Shown piece after piece: positions 8,324 to 12,559 of a stretch of DNA of 12,559 bases. The notes beneath the pieces were generated by a model that saw nothing but the letters and a program-made list of their open reading frames with translations, was not told the origin of the DNA and made no database searches. Position 1 is the first letter of the stretch, and every line of letters starts with the position of its first letter. The translations under genes and the position numbers were made by a program. Origin of the DNA: Fidelibacterota bacterium. Its GTDB lineage: Bacteria > Fidelibacterota > Fidelibacteria > Fidelibacterales > Fidelibacteraceae. The stretch covers positions 1-12,559 of the forward strand of contig JAOZRH010000019.1 in assembly GCA_029931905.1 (NCBI GenBank). The letters are read 5' to 3'.

Positions 8324-8845
8324 CTATAAATTATCCTCAATCGTTTTTAATAATACTTTTATTTCTGCTGTTGATAATTTACCATCTTTACTGAATAAAA
8401 CAATTCCTTCTTTATCAAAAACAACAATATCATTTGAATCGTCTTTCAATTTCCATTTTTTAACAACAGTTTTTTTGAAATCTTTTACATAAACAGTACT
8501 TGGAAATTTTTCTTGTTTACCTTTTAATATCATCGATATTGCAAAATTTGGTTTCCAAGTGGCAGCCATATTCACAATTGCAACTGATCCTTGTTTTTCT
8601 TTCGGAAAATCTTTTGCTTTTATTGCATCTGCAGCTTCGTCATTTAAATCAGATTCGTCTGGGTCAGCATAAAACACTACCCATACCTTACCAACTAATT
8701 CATTACTACTCCAAGGTGTTCCATCGACTCTCTCGCCGACCTTTCCTTTTAAATCAATTATCGGTGCTTTTTCTCCTACTGGCAATTCAGCAAATACATT
8801 TGTTGCTACCAAAATAAGTACCAAAATTAAAATCACTCTCTTCAT
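8324..8845 (-). CDS. YtfJ-like exported protein with thioredoxin-like fold, no cysteines
   Basis: Periplasmic protein resembling the YtfJ family, whose function is not established. Seen: signal peptide with Lys-Arg, a hydrophobic core and cleavage after VFA (about residue 19); mature domain with family-like blocks PWSSNELVGKVWVV, a VAIVNMAATW segment, FPSTVYVKD, KKWKLKD and VVFDKEGIVLFSKDGKLS. The layout recalls peroxiredoxin/thioredoxin folds, but the protein has no cysteine at all, so it cannot be a CXXC disulfide enzyme. Start: ATG at 8843-8845 is 6 nt from a strong GGGAGGG, whereas an upstream in-frame GTG (8846-8848) is only 3 nt away; hence 173 residues. It follows the outer-membrane-type gene by 18 nt, probably co-transcribed, and is followed by a clear terminator. 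The YtfJ assignment is from recognised motifs and not from a search. Confidence 0.82.
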   Translation of the reverse strand: MKRVILILVLILVATNVFAELPVGEKAPIIDLKGKVGERVDGTPWSSNELVGKVWVVFYADPDESDLNDEAADAIKAKDFPKEKQGSVAIVNMAATWKPNFAISMILKGKQEKFPSTVYVKDFKKTVVKKWKLKDDSNDIVVFDKEGIVLFSKDGKLSTAEIKVLLKTIEDNL

Positions 8846-8863
8846 CACATTCCCTCCCTTTAA

Positions 8864-9628
8864 TTAAAAACTATAAACATATCTCAATCTAATTTCTCTG
8901 TTAAATGATTCAACATTCTCACCAAAAATTAAATTATTAAAATCACATTCCACAAAAAATTCATCTGAAACCCCAACCCTTACTCCGGCATTAAGAAATC
9001 CAGCCCCTTTTGTAATTTTAAAATTACCAACATCTAAATATCTTCCATAATCGATAGCAGAATCATATTCAATAAATATTCCCAATTGTGGACTTATTTC
9101 CAAACTAATCCCCATAAATACAGATGGTACATTAACAGAATCTGGCTGTTCAAACGAATAATTTACTCCCAAATGTATTCCTATTTGACTATTCAGTATC
9201 GTATTCCAATTTTTACTTGCAACTAAATATGCACCCATTGAACGAATTTCATACATTTCTAAGGAATCAATATATTCTCCATATCCTTGTGAATTATATC
9301 CCATCGCAATAGCCGGATAAATATTGCTTTCATCTAATATTCTAAATTTTGCAATCACTCCTGGCTGTCCATTCCAAACTATTTTTTCATTCCCAATTAT
9401 TCTTCCGCCTCCATAAGATAGCCCGATATCAAATCGCTCAGAAACTCCAACTTGAAGTCCTCCCAAAACTCCTCCACCAGGTGCAAATCTCATTTCAGTA
9501 GAAAGACAACCTCTACCAAGCGTTCCAGCACTTGGAGTATTAATCAAATCAACTGGCGTTTTAAATTCTTGAGCAAACATTACTGTTGCCATTACAATTA
9601 AAATAAATATTTTATTTAGTACTTTCAT
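8864..9628 (-). CDS. Exported, probably outer-membrane beta-barrel-like protein of unknown function
   Basis: 254 residues with a signal peptide (basic start, hydrophobic core, cleavage likely after MFA near residue 19). The mature part is rich in alternating polar/aromatic strands and glycine, with segments such as TPSAGTLGRG (about 32-41), GLQVGVSERFDIGLSYGGG, PAIAMGYNSQGYG and VRVGVSDEFFVECDFNN, and it ends in a beta-strand with a terminal aromatic (RYVYSF). A C-terminal Phe with alternating hydrophobic residues is the classic barrel-insertion signal for the BAM complex. I recognise similar proteins in several FCB-group and candidate-phylum genomes, but they have no established function. 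GAGGTG stands 4 nt before the ATG. The gene is 18 nt upstream of the YtfJ-like gene, so the two probably form one transcript. It could be a small porin-like or structural barrel. Confidence 0.8.
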   Translation of the reverse strand: MKVLNKIFILIVMATVMFAQEFKTPVDLINTPSAGTLGRGCLSTEMRFAPGGGVLGGLQVGVSERFDIGLSYGGGRIIGNEKIVWNGQPGVIAKFRILDESNIYPAIAMGYNSQGYGEYIDSLEMYEIRSMGAYLVASKNWNTILNSQIGIHLGVNYSFEQPDSVNVPSVFMGISLEISPQLGIFIEYDSAIDYGRYLDVGNFKITKGAGFLNAGVRVGVSDEFFVECDFNNLIFGENVESFNREIRLRYVYSF

Positions 9629-9640
9629 TATTCACCTCTC

Positions 9641-9687
9641 TATTTTATATGAATATAATTTAATATTATCTAATTTCATATAAAATA
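9641..9687. repeat. Perfect 13-bp inverted repeat between two exported-protein genes
   Basis: TATTTTATATGAA (9641-9653) is exactly complementary, inverted, to TTCATATAAAATA (9675-9687), with a 21-nt spacer. It lies between the lipoprotein stop (9702) and the ribosome-binding site of the exported beta-rich gene. It could be a weak attenuator, an mRNA-stabilising stem or a two-half-site operator. There is no T-tract typical of an intrinsic terminator, and the whole stem is A+T-rich, so its stability is modest. Confidence 0.55.
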
Positions 9688-9701
9688 TTTAATTCATACA
9701 A

Positions 9702-10025
9702 TTATTTTTTAAATTCACTCTTATTGAATGTATATGATTTAACTATGCCTTCAGAATCAAAAACAACATAAAGATCTCTTGTTTCAATTCCTTTGAAAAT
9801 TTTAAAATGATAATATCCATATGTCCAAGCTTTATTTCCATTATCTATTCCAATCCTCCAAGGATTTCCAAACATCTCACTAATATCTGATTTTTTTGTA
9901 ACTCCAATTTTAACTTTTTCTACATATTTTCCATCGAATTCTGTTCCAAGTGTCGCACAAGAACTTATAATAAAGACACTTAATAATACTAACAAAACTT
10001 TCTTAAAAACTATTTTATTTATCAT
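9702..10025 (-). CDS. SmpA/OmlA (BamE)-like lipoprotein
   Basis: Predicted outer-membrane or periplasm-facing lipoprotein, 107 residues. Seen: a basic start (MINKIVFKK), a hydrophobic core and the lipobox I-S-S-C with the lipidated Cys at 23. The mature domain carries the family pattern VEKVKIGVTKKSDISEMFG-P (quoted in parts), WTYGYYHF, and a final DLYVVFDSEGIVKSYTF. This fits the BamE/SmpA-OmlA two-helix plus sheet fold. BamE stabilises the BAM outer-membrane assembly complex, but many paralogues with this fold are unrelated to BAM, so the role is open. Start: an upstream in-frame TTG at 10050-10052 has no support, whereas ATG at 10023-10025 is 7 nt behind AGGAG. The gene follows the YbeD-like gene by 23 nt, which suggests co-transcription. 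Confidence 0.85.
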   Translation of the reverse strand: MINKIVFKKVLLVLLSVFIISSCATLGTEFDGKYVEKVKIGVTKKSDISEMFGNPWRIGIDNGNKAWTYGYYHFKIFKGIETRDLYVVFDSEGIVKSYTFNKSEFKK

Positions 10026-10048
10026 AATTTTTCTCCTAAAATTATTAT

Positions 10049-10318
10049 TCAAATTACAATATTGATATTTTTGTTTTGAGATAATTTTTTAAAATATTTT
10101 AAACGAGTTGCTTCATCAACAACAATAATATTTAAGTTTACACTTACATATTTTGATGATTTGCTTTTTTTTGAAAGCTCAACTTTATATTTTTTCTCAT
10201 TATTTTTTAATAAAATATCTTCTATTGCATCTACAATTAATTCATATTTGTTGCCAATAATTTTATAATTCCATTCACAAGGATATTTTATTTCTAATTT
10301 TTTATTTATGTCAATCAT
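10049..10318 (-). CDS. DUF493/YbeD-like small protein
   Basis: 89-residue soluble protein resembling E. coli YbeD (87 residues) in length and pattern: YPCEWNYKIIG near the N-terminus, a helix IVDAIEDIL, a strand with SKSSKYVSVNLNI, a second helix ATRLKYFKKLSQ, and a final strand NINIVI. This is the beta-alpha-beta-beta-alpha-beta (ACT/ferredoxin-like) order of the family. The molecular role of DUF493 is not established; an ACT-like fold suggests ligand binding or regulation, which is inference. It stops 23 nt before the BamE-like lipoprotein start and is preceded by only a weak GAGTGA element. It is the first gene on the minus side of the divergent intergenic region. Confidence 0.82.
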   Translation of the reverse strand: MIDINKKLEIKYPCEWNYKIIGNKYELIVDAIEDILLKNNEKKYKVELSKKSKSSKYVSVNLNIIVVDEATRLKYFKKLSQNKNINIVI

Positions 10319-10442
10319 ATCACTCGTTTTAATTATTTATTACAATTTACTCCCATAAAGCCCAATTATTTCAAAAATAATAAATATTTTTGTAAATATC
10401 ATCATCTTTTTTAATTATATTAAGCAAAAATGAGGAAATAGT
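10319..10442. promoter_or_regulatory. Divergent promoter region with an 8-bp dyad
   Basis: This 124-nt stretch separates the minus-strand YbeD-like gene from the plus-strand yqeY, so it must hold both promoters. CAAAAATA (10372-10379) and TATTTTTG (10385-10392) form a perfect 8-bp dyad with a 5-nt centre; ATTT and AAAT on its outer sides extend it with one bulged base. I found no convincing -35/-10 pair for either direction: TTGGGC, a 17-nt spacer and TAATAA on the minus strand is the best candidate for the YbeD-like gene and is weak. Confidence 0.4.
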
Positions 10443-10889
10443 ATGAAATATTTAAAAGTATTGCAAAAAGATTTGATAATTGCAATGAAAGCGAAAGACA
10501 AAATTAAAATTAGAACAATAAGAAGTGTACTTGCAAAATTAAAAGAAAAAAAAATTGAACAGAATGAAGATCTAAATGAACAACAAGAAATGGTTGTAAT
10601 TAAAAAAGCTTTCAAAACTAGAAAAGAATCACAAATCACTTATTCCAATGCAAATCGAGAAGATTTGGCAATAATCGAAAAAGAAGAAATGGATATAATT
10701 CAGCACTATTTACCTGAAGAATTAGATGAAGCTAAAATCATAACAATAGTAAAAGATGTAATAAAAGAAACTGGTGCAGAGACAATGAGAGATATGGGCA
10801 AAGTAATGAAGTCCGTTATGAAAAAAGTTGCTGGACAAGCAGATGGGAAAATTATTCAAACAATTGTTAAAAAAGAATTGGGGAATTAA
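10443..10889 (+). CDS. yqeY: GatB/YqeY domain protein
   Basis: 148-residue helical protein of the YqeY family, which is homologous to the C-terminal tRNA-binding tail domain of GatB. Whether it takes part in tRNA-dependent amidation is not established. Seen: N-terminal helices with the LKVLQKDLIIAMKAKDK start and the RTIRSVLAKLK block; EKEEMDIIQHYLPEELDE (about 79-96), a family hallmark; and the C-terminal DMGKVMKSVMKKVAGQADGK segment (about 119-138), which is the most conserved part of the family. The length is normal. GAGG stands 7 nt before the ATG. It leads a tight plus-strand group: only 2 nt separate its stop from the CvpA-family start. Confidence 0.96.
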   Translation: MKYLKVLQKDLIIAMKAKDKIKIRTIRSVLAKLKEKKIEQNEDLNEQQEMVVIKKAFKTRKESQITYSNANREDLAIIEKEEMDIIQHYLPEELDEAKIITIVKDVIKETGAETMRDMGKVMKSVMKKVAGQADGKIIQTIVKKELGN

Positions 10890-10891
10890 TT

Positions 10892-11626
10892 ATGTATTGG
10901 ATGGACATTATCGCATTAATAATTATGATTTGGTTTGTTTTTAAAGACTATTCATCTGGTTTAATTGTGAGTTTATTTCGCTTTTTAGGATTACTTTTAG
11001 GAATAATTTTGTCTGTAAAATATGGATATTTTATTACTGAATTTTTAATTAATAAATTATCGGTTAATGAAGGAATAAGTCAGTTTATTGGTTATTTAAT
11101 TGTTTTTATAATAGTACTAATAATTGTTCAAATTATTGGAAACTTACTTAAATCAACGATGAATATCATACTTTTAGGTTGGTTAGATAAGGTTGGTGGT
11201 GCCATTTTAGGTTTTGCAAAAGCATCAATATTAATTAGTATACTTTTTTGGGGAATAATGATGTTGCCAGCCAACAGATTAACAGAGGCAATAAAATATG
11301 AATCAAAATCGTATTCTATGTTTGAAAATGTCGCTCCCACCATGTACAAAATTATTATTCAACCATTTATTAAAGAAGCAAATATTAAAAAACATTTCGA
11401 TAAGGTTACAGACAAATTTGATAAATTCAAAAGTGAGAAAAAAATTACAATGGAAGACCTCAGTAGAATACTTGACAAATTTGATGATTTAACCTTACAA
11501 GATATTCAATACATAAAATCGATTTATACAAAAATGCCAGAAGAAGAAAGAAAAGAAATTAATAATTTATTAAAACAAGGCGAAGAAGGAACAACAAAAG
11601 CTATTGAAATACTAAACAATTATTAA
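10892..11626 (+). CDS. cvpA: CvpA-family membrane protein with long soluble C-terminal tail
   Basis: 244 residues. The N-terminal part matches the CvpA (colicin V production) family: YWMDIIALIIMIWFVFKDY start, a Gly-rich second span FLGLLLGIILS, a third span at about 64-86, then the family block GWLDKVGGAILGFAKA (about 96-111) leading into a fourth span to about 125. E. coli CvpA is about 162 residues; here roughly 80 extra residues (about 160-244) form a charged, Lys/Glu/Asp-rich, probably helical cytoplasmic tail. CvpA proteins are linked to envelope stress and, in enterobacteria, to colicin V export and purF regulation; no transport role is proved. The start is 2 nt after yqeY, within reach of GGGGA in the end of yqeY, and the stop is 4 nt before the next gene, so this is an operon. 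Confidence 0.9.
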   Translation: MYWMDIIALIIMIWFVFKDYSSGLIVSLFRFLGLLLGIILSVKYGYFITEFLINKLSVNEGISQFIGYLIVFIIVLIIVQIIGNLLKSTMNIILLGWLDKVGGAILGFAKASILISILFWGIMMLPANRLTEAIKYESKSYSMFENVAPTMYKIIIQPFIKEANIKKHFDKVTDKFDKFKSEKKITMEDLSRILDKFDDLTLQDIQYIKSIYTKMPEEERKEINNLLKQGEEGTTKAIEILNNY

Positions 11627-11630
11627 TTAT

Positions 11631-12559
11631 ATGAAAAAAACAAAAAAAACAATTCAAATTATATTTGGAATGACAATTTCAATTATAGCATTATACTATG
11701 CATTTTCTGGAATTAATTGGGAAATATTTTTAATTGAGTTGAAACAAATAAATTTATATTGGTATTTTTCTGGATGTTTACTCGCAATATTAGCCATCTT
11801 TATTAGAGCAATAAGATGGAAATTATTACTCAAACCAATGAGAGATTTTAAATTAATTCATCTCTTCAAAGGCATCGTTGTAGGATTTTTCGGGAATTAT
11901 ATTTTACCAGTAAGAATGGGAGAACCATTACGGGCATATATTACTGGGAAATTTACGAATTATAGTGGAACGAAACTATTCCCAACAATTGTAGCAGAAA
12001 GATTTATTGATATGATCGCATTTTTTGTATTCATTCTACTAACTTCAATTTTTATTCCATTCGGAGAACAATTAAATTTTCTAAATTTTCTTATACCATT
12101 ATTTATTGTATTCCTTTTAACAATTAGTGTACTTTACTATAAATATAAAGAGGTAATACAAAAACATTTTGATTCAAAAAACAATATATTCCATAATTTT
12201 TTATCCAAACTAAATGTTGGATTTAGTTCACTATTTGAGGTAAAACAACCTTTCTTGATTTTTTTCTTAAGTTTATTGATATGGTTATGCTACGGCCTAC
12301 TATTCTATTTTGGTCTAATGGCTTTTTCCACTGAATCAGCAATCGTTATTAGTGCCTTCCTATTAGTTACAACAACATTTGCAATTAGCATTCCTGCAGC
12401 TCCAGGAAATTTGGGAACATATCATTCCGCAGTAATCATTACAATGGGCATGTTTGGGATTGAGAAATCAGTATCTTCGCCTATTTCTGTAATGCTACAT
12501 TTAATTGGATTAATTCCAGTAGTAATATTAGGAGTTATTTTTTACTTAGAATCACATAT
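11631..12559 (+). CDS. UPF0104 / lysylphosphatidylglycerol-synthase-TM-type flippase-like membrane protein, C-terminus cut by window edge
   Basis: I translated 309 codons from the ATG at 11631 with no stop before the edge; family members are usually a little over 300 residues, so only a short tail is probably missing. Seen: multiple membrane spans and the family landmarks RAIRWKLLLKP (about 59-69), the GNYILPVRMGEPLRAY block (about 88-103), AERFIDMIAF (about 121-130) and PAAPGNLGTYH, close to the PGGxG motif near the last spans. The domain is related to the membrane part of MprF, which flips lysyl-phosphatidylglycerol, but no soluble synthase domain is seen, so a lipid or glycolipid flippase/transport role is only inferred. 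There is no clear Shine-Dalgarno; the start is 4 nt after the cvpA stop and probably uses coupled translation. Confidence 0.9.
   Translation, partial: MKKTKKTIQIIFGMTISIIALYYAFSGINWEIFLIELKQINLYWYFSGCLLAILAIFIRAIRWKLLLKPMRDFKLIHLFKGIVVGFFGNYILPVRMGEPLRAYITGKFTNYSGTKLFPTIVAERFIDMIAFFVFILLTSIFIPFGEQLNFLNFLIPLFIVFLLTISVLYYKYKEVIQKHFDSKNNIFHNFLSKLNVGFSSLFEVKQPFLIFFLSLLIWLCYGLLFYFGLMAFSTESAIVISAFLLVTTTFAISIPAAPGNLGTYHSAVIITMGMFGIEKSVSSPISVMLHLIGLIPVVILGVIFYLESH

Noticed and set aside
8846..8850. GTG at 8846-8848 and out-of-frame ATG at 8848-8850 as starts of the YtfJ-like gene
   Set aside because: The GTG is too close to the Shine-Dalgarno and the ATG is in another frame; ATG at 8843-8845 has proper spacing.
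10026..10052. Longer N-terminus for the BamE-like lipoprotein from an in-frame TTG
   Set aside because: The stretch contains the Shine-Dalgarno AGGAG for the ATG at 10023-10025, and the shorter form gives a normal lipoprotein signal.
10415..10639. Minus-strand open frame opposite yqeY
   Set aside because: Antisense shadow of a well-conserved gene; the Phe/Ser/Ile-rich product shows no domain.
1..12559. CRISPR arrays, insertion sequences, prophage or defence genes
   Set aside because: No regularly spaced repeats, transposase or integrase motifs, or terminal inverted repeats with target duplications were found on reading both strands.

Overview
The window is very A+T-rich and comes from a Gram-negative (diderm) bacterium. 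It encodes an outer-membrane-type beta-rich exported protein, a lipoprotein related to the BamE/SmpA-OmlA family and a periplasmic YtfJ-like protein, together with a complete rod-shape (Mre/Rod) module. TGA is used as a stop codon, so the standard bacterial code applies. The outer membrane protein and the gene mix resemble what I recall from FCB-group-like candidate phyla (Cloacimonadota, Delongbacteria and relatives). That placement is a guess and cannot be proved from this window.

Layout. From position 1 to 8096 everything lies on the minus strand. Read 5'->3' on that strand, the order is polA, tRNA-Thr(CGU), mreB, mreC, mreD, mrdA (PBP2), rodA. rodA runs off the left edge. The five shape genes are packed with gaps of 0-5 nt or short overlaps and form a classic elongasome operon: MreB filament, MreC/MreD adaptors, PBP2 transpeptidase and RodA glycan polymerase. 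polA is its own unit, separated from the next upstream genes by a clear hairpin terminator. Its most notable feature is the start: the conserved N-terminus is in frame, but the only codon well placed behind the Shine-Dalgarno sequence is AUC, not AUG/GUG/UUG.

From 8324 to 10318, still on the minus strand, are four small envelope or conserved genes: a DUF493/YbeD-like protein, a BamE-like lipoprotein, an exported outer-membrane-type protein and a YtfJ-like exported protein. They look like two two-gene units, separated by a short spacer that carries a 13-bp perfect inverted repeat.

From 10443 to the right edge the plus strand carries yqeY (GatB/YqeY domain), a CvpA-family membrane protein with a long soluble C-terminal tail, and a UPF0104/LPG-synthase-TM-type membrane protein that is cut by the window edge. 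These three are separated by only 2-4 nt. A divergent intergenic region (10319-10442) separates them from the minus-strand genes.

I saw no insertion sequence, prophage, CRISPR array or defence system. Most of the window is well-known housekeeping and envelope biology. The items most worth checking are the AUC start of polA, the small exported-protein gene pairs and the non-coding dyads.
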